Assembly (NCBI GenBank): GCA_902793845.1
Contig: CADBFE010000016.1
Span: forward strand, 1-43,490
Source of the DNA: an uncultured Lachnospiraceae bacterium
GTDB taxonomy: Bacteria > Bacillota > Clostridia > Lachnospirales > Lachnospiraceae
Reading direction: 5' to 3'
DNA length: 43,490 nt
The translations under genes and the position numbers were made by a program. Shown in pieces: positions 1 to 7,879 of the stretch (position 1 is its first letter; each line of letters begins with the position of its first letter). Below the pieces are notes generated by a model that did no database searches, was not told the DNA's origin, and saw only the letters and a program-made list of their open reading frames with translations.

Positions 1-1
1 A

Positions 2-256
2 TTTGATCTAATTGCCAGATATACAAATCAGAGAGTGATATACGAAGAAAAAGAAAATATAAGGACTGCAGAAGGAGGATTCGATATGTTTAAAGCCATG
101 GAAGAATGGGCCGCCGACGAAAGAGCCGAAGGAAAGGCCGAAATAGTAGAAAATATGCTTAAAAATAAGAAAACAATAGAAGAAATTGTTGATTTTTGCA
201 ATCTCCCGGAAGACTTCGTCAGAGAGGTTGAAAAGAGAATGCACGTAACAGTGTAG
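2..256 (+). pseudogene. C-terminal part of an Rpn-family PD-(D/E)XK transposase, cut by the window edge
   Basis: The frame is open to the left edge, so the start is outside the window. The visible 84 residues are the family's variable tail: an AEG-type charged stretch, then KTIEEIVDFCNLPEDFVREV. Rpn proteins are recombination-promoting nucleases whose catalytic PD-(D/E)XK core lies in the N-terminal two thirds, which is not visible here. Two further tails of the same kind occur at 2342 and 5896. I cannot tell whether this copy is intact upstream. A perfect hairpin terminator follows 20 bases after the stop. Confidence 0.7.
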
Positions 257-276
257 AAAATTGTAAGCTTAACTCA

Positions 277-307
277 GGCATGCGAGAAATCGCATGCCTT
301 TTTTATT
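277..307 (+). terminator. Rho-independent terminator of the first Rpn tail
   Basis: A nine-base perfect stem GGCATGCGA / TCGCATGCC with a GAAA loop is followed by a T-rich run. A sister hairpin with the same loop ends the gene at 4554-5615. Confidence 0.85.
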
Positions 308-418
308 TTATGTTATATCTGAAAATTTAAGATGGCGAACGAGGATTTAGTTTTCCGAAATCTCCTGATTCATCGATGAAAATACTTATTTCGCTCATAA
401 GCTCTCAAAAATAAAAAA

Positions 419-490
419 GGTGTGGGACACCCACAGTTGGACCCGGGTCTTACGACCAGCCCAAGTAGTGACACGCACTACCCTAGTACA
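419..490 (+). repeat. Divergent copy of the structured intergenic repeat (copy A)
   Basis: Two adjacent hairpins can be drawn. TGTGGG/CCCACA comes first, followed by TTGG...CCAA enclosing GGTC/GACC. A third hairpin, GTAGTG/CACTAC, follows. The order and the closing GACCAGCCC match the clearer copies at 614 and 19635, but the primary sequence is much diverged. Either an old copy of the same element or a convergent fold. Confidence 0.4.
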
Positions 491-613
491 AGTATCTTAA
501 CACAAACAATTAGTAAAAACTATGATGTGAAATGTAAAATATAATTACAAAGTATTTTTCTTACTGCTTAATCATTCCACCGTTTAATAGTTAGAAAAAA
601 ATGTGCTGAAAAA

Positions 614-729
614 GTGGCGCCGGTTTCCGGTGCCTGTTGGTGGACCAAGACCTTGTGGTCAGCCCTAATCAGTATACCGATTTAAGTTATATTTTACATT
701 AAAATTTGCGCTACGGTATTGTACTAATA
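614..729 (+). repeat. Structured intergenic repeat, copy B (possible non-coding RNA or leader)
   Basis: About 115 bases align without gaps to 19635-19749. Hairpin 1 is GGCGCCGG/CCGGTGCC. Hairpin 2 is GACC/GGTC enclosed by TTGG/CCTAA. A distal pairing AGTA..CCG with CGG..TACT can close the AT-rich 3' half. Differences from copy C partly preserve pairing. It ends about 55 bases before the XRE gene at 784. It does not match any riboswitch class I know. Confidence 0.55.
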
Positions 730-783
730 ATTCAATGACAAAATGCAATGTATCAGGTAAACTGAAATGGGAGGATGTGGCAT

Positions 784-1104
784 ATGAATAATTACCTGCA
801 AAACAAGATTTGTCCGGCAATTAACTCAAAAGCAACCGGTCAGAATATTAAAAATTTAATGAGAGCCAGAGGACTTGCCGTAAAGGATGTTCAGGAATAT
901 TTGAAACTTGCCAGTCCTCAAAGTATATATCATTGGTTCGAGGGACGGAGCGTGCCCAGTGTTGATAATGTTTATGCATTAAGCCGACTTTTAAATGTAT
1001 CGATGGATGCGATTATTTGTGGCGATTGGGAGTACAAGAACAATCCTCTTCCTGACTTGATGTGCGAACGGCTTAAATTTTATATTGAAAGATTTATTGC
1101 GTAA
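784..1104 (+). CDS. Small XRE-type helix-turn-helix regulator
   Basis: A 106-residue protein with one HTH domain at about residues 20-75. The GQNIKNLMRARGLAVKDVQEYL helix pair is followed by SIYHWFEGRSVPSVDNVYALSRLLNVSMDAII, the classic lambda-repressor-like helices 3-5. The C-terminus is a short helical tail. The ATG at 784 is chosen over 775 because GGGAGG ends directly at 774 and gives nine bases of spacing to 784. It overlaps the convergent gene at 1094 by 11 bases. The structured repeat lies just upstream and may be its leader. The DNA target is unknown. Confidence 0.8.
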   Translation: MNNYLQNKICPAINSKATGQNIKNLMRARGLAVKDVQEYLKLASPQSIYHWFEGRSVPSVDNVYALSRLLNVSMDAIICGDWEYKNNPLPDLMCERLKFYIERFIA

Positions 1105-1705
1105 TCATCTTATGATGAAAATTTGAGGATATTTCTTTAAGGTAATCAAACCTTTTCTTGCTTATATTTATGTCAGCGATTTTGTTGGCCACATCCCAGT
1201 CATAACCGTATGACAGTACATACTCGAAAAGTGAACAGAAATAAGAAATGTAGTTTATGAAAATAAGCCGGAATAAGTCTGAACTTCGAAAATTTTCCGA
1301 AACAGGGTGAATATCGGCGAATGATTTACAATATTTTTCATAATTACGATTTGCTATGTTTTCATAATAATCATTTTGATCGTTATAGATGAGATATTGT
1401 ACAAATAAATAGTTTTCTCTAAATATTGTATATATTAAAAATTTGATATCATTGTCTGTTTTTATACAGGGTAATTTTTCCTTAATACGATAAGCTGAAA
1501 TGAATGCATGATGATATGCTTCAAACTTGTAGCAACAATCGGCGAGATTACTGATTTCATCTTTATCTACTGATGCCCAGTTCGCTAAATCATCACTTGA
1601 TATAAAAGAGTATCCGGAAGGGCTCTTTTGCTCCTTTTGGATAATATCTATCATCAAAAGATATTTTCCTATTTCCCGTTGCTTTTGTATTTCTTCATTA
1701 TCCAT
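1094..1705 (-). CDS. Unrecognised helical protein, 203 residues
   Basis: I do not recognise this family. The protein is rich in Tyr, Phe, Asn and Lys, predominantly helical, with no signal peptide and no clear membrane segment. A hydrophobic Tyr/Phe-rich stretch lies near residues 140-165. The start at 1705 has AAGGAAGG upstream on the minus strand. It is transcribed toward the XRE gene at 784 and overlaps its 3' end, which suggests two independent small cargo genes rather than an operon. Confidence 0.6.
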   Translation of the reverse strand: MDNEEIQKQREIGKYLLMIDIIQKEQKSPSGYSFISSDDLANWASVDKDEISNLADCCYKFEAYHHAFISAYRIKEKLPCIKTDNDIKFLIYTIFRENYLFVQYLIYNDQNDYYENIANRNYEKYCKSFADIHPVSENFRSSDLFRLIFINYISYFCSLFEYVLSYGYDWDVANKIADINISKKRFDYLKEISSNFHHKMITQ

Positions 1706-1876
1706 ACTTATGAACCTTCCTTATATCTAATAATTTATAGTAGCATGCAGATTAAGGAATGGCTTTGAATTACTAATTCAATGACAGCGAGACGTACTAA
1801 TAATAAAATTTAAATATCTGTATTCAAAATGATTTATTAGGGAGTCGCTATTGTTTTGATATTAATTGGTGATGCC

Positions 1877-1981
1877 ATGATGGATGAATTTTTAGAAAAA
1901 TTGAACATTGTTGATTTTATCTCGAAGCAGGACGATTTTTTAGAAGATGCCTGTTATTTCAAAGAAAATGAAAAATATTAA
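1877..1981 (+). CDS. Possible 34-residue ORF upstream of the hicB remnant
   Basis: This short acidic ORF begins MMDEFLEKLNIVDF and overlaps the start of the hicB remnant. There is no strong ribosome-binding site and I recognise no family. It may be a fragment of a decayed gene. The rest of 1706-1876 holds nothing I can support. Confidence 0.25.
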   Translation: MMDEFLEKLNIVDFISKQDDFLEDACYFKENEKY

Positions 1982-2161
1982 TTATTTTATGAACAGACGA
2001 TATAAACTTGAAATAGTACCTGACTTGGAGGAAGGTGGATTTGTAGCATATTATCCGGAACTTCCAGGATGCATTACTTGTTCAGATGAGTGATTAAGAA
2101 CGCAGAGGATGCAAAACGAGAATGGATTCAAACGGCACTTGATGACGGAAGAAATATTTGA
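1968..2161 (+). pseudogene. hicB: hicB antitoxin remnant with frameshift
   Basis: The first frame reads MKNINYFMNRRYKLEIVPD, then EEGGFVAYYPELPGC, the typical HicB N-terminal beta-strand core, and stops at 2091-2093. The next frame, from about 2090, resumes with IKNAEDAKREWIQTALDDG, the canonical HicB continuation. Intact HicB has several residues between these blocks (GDT.EEA-like), so a small deletion probably shifted the frame. No hicA toxin gene is visible beside it. HicB normally neutralises the HicA mRNA interferase and represses its own operon. Confidence 0.75.
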
Positions 2162-2182
2162 AAAGTGGTGGGCGTGAAAGGT

Positions 2183-2341
2183 ATGTTAAAGGAATATGAT
2201 ATTGATAAATTAAATCCTAGAAGGACTTCGTATGCCAAAGAGTTACAGCAGCAGAAAAGCATAAAATATTGTTTGGAGTGTTTCGATATGAACGATTGGG
2301 ACAAACTAAGAGAAAAATTAAATCTGTCTGAGGAAGAATAG
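2183..2341 (+). pseudogene. Fragment resembling the N-terminus of a ribbon-helix-helix antitoxin
   Basis: The 52-residue frame starts MLKEYDIDKLNPRRTSYAKELQ. This resembles the N-terminus of small antitoxins of the BrnA/CopG type, which begin KEYD..KLNPR.NPYAK. The expected ribbon-helix-helix core is absent and the tail is unrelated acidic sequence. It runs directly into the second Rpn tail. Low certainty on the family. Confidence 0.35.
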
Positions 2342-2580
2342 ATGAGGAAAAAGAAAAAATAAGGACTGCAGAAGGAGAATACGATATGTTTGAGGCTATG
2401 GAAGAATGGGCCGCCGACGAAAGAGCCGAGGGAAGGGCCGAGGGAAGAACTGAGGAAAGAACTGAAATAGTAGAAAATATGCTTAAAAAGAAGAAAACAA
2501 TAGAAGAAATTGTTGATTTTTGCAATCTCCCGGAGGACTTCGTCAGAGAGGTTGAAAAGAGAATGCACGTAACAGTGTAG
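2342..2580 (+). pseudogene. Second Rpn transposase tail, truncated 5'
   Basis: From 2342 this is nearly identical to the tail at the window's left edge, both in DNA and protein, so it is a recent duplicate. Only the last 79 residues are left and the nuclease core is missing. Compared with the first copy it carries extra AEGR / TEER charged units near residues 25-40, a variable tetrapeptide tract. Its terminator has been interrupted by the IS element starting at 2601. Confidence 0.75.
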
Positions 2581-2630
2581 AAAAGTGTAAGCTTAACTCA
2601 GGGGCTGTGAAATAATCAGCTCATGAAAAA

Positions 2631-2673
2631 AAGAGAAGTAATAGCTGGAAACAGCCGATTACTTCTCTTTTTT
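2631..2673 (+). terminator. Hairpin at the left end of the IS
   Basis: A long stem AAGAGAAGTAAT..GCTG / CAGC..ATTACTTCTCTT with a GAAA loop ends in six T. It would stop read-through from outside into the transposase gene. A second perfect inverted repeat CATGGTAA/TTACCATG lies at 2674-2693. Confidence 0.7.
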
Positions 2674-2751
2674 CATGGTAAAATATTACCATGATCAAAT
2701 TCTTATAATACACTAAATCAAGGCGTTTTACCATTTTTTATTTCAGATTGC

Positions 2752-4257
2752 TTGGATATCTGTGATCCGGTTTTTACTTTTGACGAACTCGTGGGAGGTA
2801 TGAATCTTGAGAAGTATCTGAAAAGTGTGCCAGAGCATAAGCTTGGCAGAATCAGATATAATCCAGTCAAAATGTTGAAAACCGTACTATTCGGTTTTAT
2901 GAGTGAAGGATATATTTCACTAAGAGGACTTCAAGAAAACTGTAGGGTTAACATTCGATTTATGTATCTTATGGACAGGGAAACTCCTTCTTACAGAACC
3001 TTCAGCTATTTCATAAACGATGTGTTAAAGGATTCAATAGAGAATATCTTCAATGATATTAATCAAGAAATATTCAGCAGGCATAAAGTTGACTTGAATC
3101 ATCTTTATATTGATGGTTCGAAGTTTGAAGCTAATGCTAACAAATATACTTGGGTATGGAAGAAGGCCACGGAAAAATCCCGTTACCGTCTTTTTGAAAA
3201 GATTACTGAATTACTGCAAGAAATCAACAGCGATCTTCAGTGGAGCGGAATCAAGATTGAGACTAATACAGAGTACATGCCTGAATATATGCGCCAGATA
3301 ACAGAACGGTTTTCTGAGATATGGAAGCTTGATACTTCAACTTTTGTTTCAGGAAAAGGATATAGAAAAACCGTCCAGCAGAGACAGTACGAAAAGCTTG
3401 TAGAGTACACAACAAAACTCAATGAATATGTCACAAAAATCAGCATCTGCGGAGAAAACAGAAACAGCTATTCAAAGACAGATCCTTCTGCTACATTCAT
3501 GAGAATAAAGACAGACTACATGGGAAACGACCAGCTTCTTCCCGCATACAACGTTCAGATTGGTGTAGCTGATGAATACATAGCAGTTGTTGATGTTAAT
3601 CAGTACAGATCTGACATGGACTGCTTCATACCGTTGATGAATAAGTATTATGAAACATATGGCTTTTATCCAAAATATCCTGTGGCTGATGCTGGATATG
3701 GCTCGTTCAATAATTATATCTTTTGCGAGCAAAAAGGCATGGAAAAGTACATAAAGTTCACAATGTTTAAAAAAGAGACGACCGATAAGAAATATCACAA
3801 CGATCCATTCAGAGCTGTTAATTTTGAGATCGGTGATGATGGGAAAATGCGTTGTCCTAATGGGAAGAGCTTCAACTTTCTATACAGGCAGCATGTAAAA
3901 GGAAACCAGTATGGCCGGCAAGAAGAAGTCTATCAGTGTGAAGACTGCAGTGGTTGTCCCTATGCATCGAAGTGTAAGAAAACAGATAAAAACAAGACCG
4001 TAAGAATAAACGAAGAACTGACCGCTATGCATCAGGAGGTTATAAAAAATCTTGAAAGCATCCAGGGAGCACTCCTTATAATGAACAGATCCATTCAAGC
4101 GGAAGGTACTTTCGGAATCATAAAAAAAAATCGTTGGTATAAAAGAATAGTCCGAAAAGGAATAGAATCCGTAAAACTTGAGGTTCTTTTGGTTTCAATA
4201 GGTCATAACTTATATAAATATCACAATAAAAAGATGCGTCTCCAAGAAGTTGCCTAA
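2752..4257 (+). CDS. DDE transposase of the IS1182-like element
   Basis: About 500 residues. The N-terminal helical DUF772-type region contains GRIRYNPVKMLKTVLFGF. The DDE core has the first Asp in LYIDGSKFEANAN and the second in VADAGYGSFNNY. A zinc-knuckle-like CEDCSGCPYASKC follows, and the Glu lies in IQAEGTFGIIKKNRWYKR, so the catalytic triad is present. The listed start is a TTG without a ribosome-binding site. The same frame is open and looks like transposase back to about 2704 (YNTLNQGVLPFF). The true start may therefore have been lost by a small frameshift, and activity is uncertain. Confidence 0.85.
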   Translation: MDICDPVFTFDELVGGMNLEKYLKSVPEHKLGRIRYNPVKMLKTVLFGFMSEGYISLRGLQENCRVNIRFMYLMDRETPSYRTFSYFINDVLKDSIENIFNDINQEIFSRHKVDLNHLYIDGSKFEANANKYTWVWKKATEKSRYRLFEKITELLQEINSDLQWSGIKIETNTEYMPEYMRQITERFSEIWKLDTSTFVSGKGYRKTVQQRQYEKLVEYTTKLNEYVTKISICGENRNSYSKTDPSATFMRIKTDYMGNDQLLPAYNVQIGVADEYIAVVDVNQYRSDMDCFIPLMNKYYETYGFYPKYPVADAGYGSFNNYIFCEQKGMEKYIKFTMFKKETTDKKYHNDPFRAVNFEIGDDGKMRCPNGKSFNFLYRQHVKGNQYGRQEEVYQCEDCSGCPYASKCKKTDKNKTVRINEELTAMHQEVIKNLESIQGALLIMNRSIQAEGTFGIIKKNRWYKRIVRKGIESVKLEVLLVSIGHNLYKYHNKKMRLQEVA

Positions 4258-4351
4258 TCAAAAAAGTTTGTAGTTTTTGGGGAAAGGGGCATTATACTCT
4301 ATTTTTGCCAGAAACAGCATACCTCACAAAAAATGATATAAAAAGGGAGCT

Positions 4352-4425
4352 GGAAAAAATGATTATCTCATTTTTCACAGCCCCTTTTGGAAAAAATGAT
4401 TATCTCATTTTTCACAGCCCCTTTT
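4352..4425 (+). repeat. 37-base tandem duplication of the IS right end
   Basis: Two exact copies (4352-4388 and 4389-4425) each contain ATGATTATCTCA followed by the inverted repeat TTTTTCACAGCCCC. The element therefore has two potential right ends. Confidence 0.9.
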
Positions 4426-4458
4426 TTATATATTTGAATCATTGGCCTTAAAAGCTGT

Positions 4459-4481
4459 ACTCCCACCAATATGGTGGGAGT
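4459..4481. repeat. Short palindromic repeat, copy 1
   Basis: A perfect ten-base inverted repeat ACTCCCACCA / TGGTGGGAGT flanks ATA. Further copies lie at 6416 and 13450. All are intergenic, resembling a REP/MITE-like element. No poly-T follows. Confidence 0.8.
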
Positions 4482-4553
4482 AAATGAAAGGGGTATATGT
4501 TAGCATAATTACAGATTAATAAACGATATATATTTTTTAAAAGGAGGATAGTT

Positions 4554-5615
4554 ATGGAACAAACGGAAAAAAATAAAAAGATACCGATAATCCCTTTGGT
4601 TGTATGCGGTCTGCTTGTCATTGGCACAATCATATTTTTGATATGGTTTAACAGTCCTTTTCAGGTAATTAAGCGGGCAATAGAGAAAAACGATATAGCT
4701 ACGGTTTCTGAAAATTATTATAAACTGGAAGAGTCGGAGGAACGAAAGTATGTCAAAAAAGAGATGATGTCTTTCATAGAGGCGCAGAATGAGCAGTTTA
4801 TTGCAGGTACGCTGGACTATGATTCTTACTCGTATTATTTAGAAAGTCTTGGAAAGGAAATACTCGAAAAGGATGATGAATTCCAAAAGATAAAAAATAA
4901 TGCAGAGATATTAAATGAATCCCGGATCAATTATCAGAAAGCTACAGAATTATTTGAAGCAGGCGATTATGCAGGAGCGATTGAGTATTATGATCTTGTG
5001 AATGAGATAGATCAAAATTATGAAACGGCAAGGTCCCAGCTTGTATTATCAAAAGAGATGCAGCTGGTAGGCACATGGAAGGTGCGCGGAGACCTTGGAC
5101 CACTGATGGCGGACGGAGAAGAAAATTTTTATGGATGTAGTTTTCCGGTTGATTTATTGATTACATTTAATGATGATGGCACAGGGACGGTTGATATTGA
5201 TACAACAATTATTACAGATAATGAGAGGGATAAGTTTTGGGAAAAAGTAGCAGACAATACATATTACTATTATTGGTCGAATTTCTTTAAAAAAGGATAC
5301 AATCTTGAGGATATAATATCTGCGTCCGGTTATGATTCATTTGCAGATTTTTTAAGAGGTGAAACAGATCTGGAATCATCTGTTGACCAAGTGGTTTCCG
5401 ATATGAGAATAACTATGAAAGGTGTAGATTTTACATATTATTATGATGAAAAATTGATAATTGATTACGATGTCAATGGAAAAGAGTCAATAATTAAATA
5501 TGAGTATTCAATAGATGAGGACACAAACAATCTAAATCTGGTAAGCCAGTCAGAAGGAGACATTTTTACAATATTAAGTATTAAAATACCGTGTGTTTTA
5601 AACAAGGCAGAATAG
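4554..5615 (+). CDS. Membrane-anchored TPR and lipocalin-like protein
   Basis: 353 residues. One N-terminal transmembrane helix (about residues 11-34) follows a short Lys-rich cytoplasmic tip, placing the rest outside the cell. A helical segment at 35-120 leads to a TPR-like unit (YQKATELFEAGDYAGAIEYYDLV, about 124-146). The C-terminal half begins LVGTWKV, a lipocalin/DUF-like beta-barrel start, with acidic strands. The start has AAGGAGG eight bases upstream, and a hairpin terminator follows. It stands alone between mobile fragments. The specific function is unknown. Confidence 0.7.
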   Translation: MEQTEKNKKIPIIPLVVCGLLVIGTIIFLIWFNSPFQVIKRAIEKNDIATVSENYYKLEESEERKYVKKEMMSFIEAQNEQFIAGTLDYDSYSYYLESLGKEILEKDDEFQKIKNNAEILNESRINYQKATELFEAGDYAGAIEYYDLVNEIDQNYETARSQLVLSKEMQLVGTWKVRGDLGPLMADGEENFYGCSFPVDLLITFNDDGTGTVDIDTTIITDNERDKFWEKVADNTYYYYWSNFFKKGYNLEDIISASGYDSFADFLRGETDLESSVDQVVSDMRITMKGVDFTYYYDEKLIIDYDVNGKESIIKYEYSIDEDTNNLNLVSQSEGDIFTILSIKIPCVLNKAE

Positions 5616-5654
5616 AAACTACATATAAATTAAATTAAAATATTACATTTTTAA

Positions 5655-5681
5655 GGCATGGGAGAAATCTCGTGCCTTTTT
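5655..5681 (+). terminator. Terminator after the TPR protein gene
   Basis: Stem GGCATGGGA / TCTCGTGCC with a GAAA loop and T run. It is nearly the same hairpin as at 277. Confidence 0.8.
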
Positions 5682-5895
5682 AATTCCCTGCCGAGTTTTA
5701 CTTTACTAAGAAACTAAATCATGATACTCTCTATGTATCAGTTCAAAAGAACCTGTGCGAGATCTCGCAAGGTGTCCCCATTACTTTTGAAAACCGATAG
5801 TTTATTTTTGCGTGCAGAAACGGAAGGTGATGCCTATGAGGGAATAAGTTACTTGTAGCAAAATCAGGATACGATTATAATAAAAGGAGGATAGT
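5682..5895. other. Non-coding gap with one perfect palindrome
   Basis: No convincing gene is present. The notable item is a 14-base perfect palindrome TGCGAGATCTCGCA at 5756-5769, which could be a protein-binding site or a terminator remnant. Confidence 0.4.
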
Positions 5896-6304
5896 ATGCC
5901 AATAAAAGCAAAAGAAAAGGGGCATTAAAGAGTCAGGAAAACAATTAAAGAATTATGTCTTATGGATGATGATTTCATGACTGAATGCAAATACCGAGCT
6001 TGGGAAATTGGTACATGATTTTAAGTGTAAAAATGCTGAAGATATGTTTTTTAGTCAGCTAGCGGATAAGGTTCGGTATTTTAAGGAAACCGAGAAAGGA
6101 GTAAGCACTATGAGCGGAATACTTAAAGAAATGAGAGAAGAAGCGTATGCAGAGGGCCGGTCAGAAGGAAAATCAGAGGGACAGACCATAATAGTAGAAA
6201 ATATGTTAAAAAAAGATAAAACAATAAATGAAATTGTTGATCTGTGTAATCTCCCAGAAGATTTTGTCAGGGAAGTCGAAAAGAAAATGCGTGTAACAAT
6301 GTAA
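5896..6304 (+). pseudogene. Third Rpn transposase copy with internal deletion
   Basis: AAGGAGG precedes an ATG at 5896, but the frame stops after ten codons. A second frame reads RKTIKELCLMDDDFMT, the conserved Rpn N-terminus. It then jumps to the C-terminal region (VHDFKCKNAEDMFFSQLADKVRYFKE, then EGRSEGKSEGQ and INEIVDLCNLPEDFVREV). Roughly 150 residues containing the PD-(D/E)XK catalytic core are missing. From 6008 the tail is open as 98 codons and could still be translated from an internal start such as 6110. The remnant itself cannot be a nuclease. Confidence 0.75.
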
Positions 6305-6415
6305 AACATAATATATGTTAATTCAAGGCATTGTCTAAAGCAGTTAATCTATAAGATTGACTGCTTTTTATATTGGAAAAGCAAGCAGTAGCAGGGTGAT
6401 GTATTTTGATTGCAC

Positions 6416-6438
6416 ATTCCCACCAATATGGTGGGAGT
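6416..6438. repeat. Short palindromic repeat, copy 2
   Basis: ATTCCCACCA / TGGTGGGAGT around ATA, one wobble pair away from copy 1 at 4459. Confidence 0.8.
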
Positions 6439-6495
6439 GGACTCATAAACTGAAAAGTACAATGATATAGCAGATGATGAGTAATCTTTTGAAAA

Positions 6496-6548
6496 GTTAC
6501 ATATTGTAACGAAAAAGTAACCTGCTTATCATGAAATGGAACCGGTTC
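6496..6548 (+). promoter_or_regulatory. Promoter with overlapping operators before the truncated XRE gene
   Basis: The layout is GTTACAT-N1-TTGTA-N8-GTAAC (6496-6521). The -35 box TTGTAA (6504-6509) lies between the two inverted half-sites. The -10 box TATCAT (6527-6532) is 17 bases further on. A perfect palindrome GAACCGGTTC (6539-6548) covers the likely transcription start. The same layout is found at 9336. Confidence 0.7.
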
Positions 6549-6585
6549 ACAGAGCATAAACAATCATATTTTGGGAGGACAAAAA

Positions 6586-6981
6586 ATGAATGGATTAAAG
6601 TTTTTCAGAAATTATTGTTATGTCAGTACAAATGATCTAGCAGAGAAACTTGGTGTATCAAGAAATCTCGTGACCATGTGGGAGAACGGTCAGAAGGAGC
6701 TCCCTGATAAGAGGGCCGATGAAATAGCAGCAATCTTTGGGATTGATAAAAAATACCTGTATGAGATCGAAGAAGAAGACATACTTCATTACGTAGAATT
6801 CTGCGAGAGATTCTACAACAAGGAAGAAGATTCATATAAGGTCACAAGGGGAGACGATACCAACGTGTCTCATATTATAAATAAATCCTTCATATTTTGC
6901 TGTAAACAGAAAAATATGAAGTTTTTTTTTCTGAAATGGTCCTGTTTGAAAATACGTGGGTACATTATCATAAGAATATAA
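6586..6981 (+). pseudogene. Truncated duplicate of the XRE regulator at 9431
   Basis: Residues 1-89 match the intact regulator at 9431 almost throughout (NGLKFFRNYCYVSTN, the HTH LAEKLGVSRNLVTMWENGQ, and EEDILHYVEFCERFYNKEE). After TRGDD the homology stops. The remaining 40 residues read through a terminator and are hydrophobic, Phe/Lys/Cys-rich nonsense. The start is the ATG with GGGAGG seven bases upstream. It may still make a DNA-binding fragment that competes with the full-length protein, but it is best seen as an internal-deletion derivative. Confidence 0.75.
6888..6930 (+). terminator. Terminator inside the 3' end of the truncated XRE frame
   Basis: The inverted repeat CTTCATATTTT / AAAATATGAAG is followed by nine T. 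The sequence just beyond (CTGAAATGGTCCTGTTTG) matches the flank after the intact copy's operon near 10830, except for three bases. Confidence 0.8.
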
Positions 6982-7134
6982 ATAAAGAACGAATCGTAAG
7001 GGACAATGAGGACGGATTTAGAGTCTTAAAAACAGTGAGATATTCCCTTAGACGAATCGAATAAATTAGGAAAGGAGGATAAATAACAATCATTTAGAAC
7101 GTTAAATTTTCATTTTGTGAAAGGAGATTAAATT

Positions 7135-7311
7135 ATGAGTTGGAGACTTCGTTTATATTTTTCAGATGGTGAAACAGTAGATTATTATGATTTGGCTTCC
7201 AAAGCAGATGCAAAAAGAGAGTATTATGATGCTTGCGATGGATGGAGTGCAGGAAGAGGTGAATGTAACTCAGATATTTATGTTGAGGACTATGAAATCT
7301 GGAAAGAATAA
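7135..7311 (+). CDS. Small acidic aromatic protein, 58 residues
   Basis: AAAGGAG lies eight bases before the ATG. The protein begins MSWRLRLYFSDGETVDYYDL and continues with a helix (ASKADAKREYYDA) and an acidic strand (DIYVEDYEIWKE), a likely alpha/beta mini-fold. I recognise no family. Good ribosome-binding site and plausible composition support it as real. The preceding 6982-7134 contains only a short open remnant ending RYSLRRIE, which I do not call. Confidence 0.6.
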   Translation: MSWRLRLYFSDGETVDYYDLASKADAKREYYDACDGWSAGRGECNSDIYVEDYEIWKE

Positions 7312-7411
7312 TAATTTATTATAAAAATCCAGTGTTCTACTTGTGGTATTAGGTAAAAGCAGAATATTCTTTAGTTTTGGCGTACATTGATAATAAAATT
7401 TGGAGAATAAA

Positions 7412-7696
7412 ATGAAAAAAACAAAATATTACGGTAATCTTAAACTTGTCGGCGTTAAGAAAGATAATGGCAAAGAAAAAGTAATAGACTATTTTATTAT
7501 CACAGAAAGGAATGAAAGGTTTTATGCATTTTCGAAAGCTTACACTCATAAAACATATAATATGTGTAAAGCAGGAATTAGAATCGAAGATCTTAAAACC
7601 AAGAAAACAAAGGACTTTGGCGTGAGCAGGCTTGTTAAGTATACAAATTATATGATGAATTATCTAATTGAATACTACGAACTAAATGTTGCCTAG
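7412..7696 (+). CDS. Small basic protein, 94 residues
   Basis: The ATG at 7412 follows GGAGA with five bases of spacing. The protein is strongly basic (about a quarter Lys/Arg). It has a beta-rich N-terminal half (YYGNLKLVGVKKDNGKEKVIDYFIITE) and a helical tail ending in Tyr-rich residues. No family recognised. A strong terminator follows at 7734, so it is probably a single-gene unit. Confidence 0.6.
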   Translation: MKKTKYYGNLKLVGVKKDNGKEKVIDYFIITERNERFYAFSKAYTHKTYNMCKAGIRIEDLKTKKTKDFGVSRLVKYTNYMMNYLIEYYELNVA

Positions 7697-7733
7697 AAAG
7701 CCAATGTAGATTTAAATGTAACTTGAATAGGTG

Positions 7734-7768
7734 AAAGCCCAACATATGAAAATATGATGGGCTTTTAT
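7734..7768 (+). terminator. Rho-independent terminator
   Basis: AAAGCCCAaCATAT / ATATGaTGGGCTTTT with a GAAA loop. Confidence 0.85.
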
Positions 7769-7879
7769 AGTATATTTTTTACTTTTTAATATATTATTGT
7801 ACGGTGAAAAAGATCCTTTATTGTGTTACGCTATAGTAAAATAAAAAAATAACTTTGTTTGGAAGGTGTAAAAGGGAAC

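Larger units (their letters stand above)
2601..4421 (+). mobile_element. IS1182-like insertion sequence
   Basis: The left end begins GGGGCTGTGAAA and the right end finishes TTTCACAGCCCC, giving 12-base terminal inverted repeats around one DDE transposase gene. The right end occurs twice (ending at 4384 and 4421) because of a 37-base tandem duplication. The element is thus 1,784 or 1,821 bases. It sits between the stop of the second Rpn tail and a run of T, exactly where the first Rpn copy has its terminator hairpin. No target duplication could be assigned. Confidence 0.8.

Noticed and set aside
419-490. Riboswitch such as c-di-GMP, THF or SAM class
   Set aside because: None of the conserved cores I know is present; kept only as a structured repeat.
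614-729. Integron attC site
   Set aside because: No RYYYAAC/GTTRRRY core pair at the ends and no integrase gene in the window.
6110-6304. Tail of the third Rpn copy as a separate working gene
   Set aside because: The start lacks a good ribosome-binding site and the whole locus matches an internally deleted transposase.
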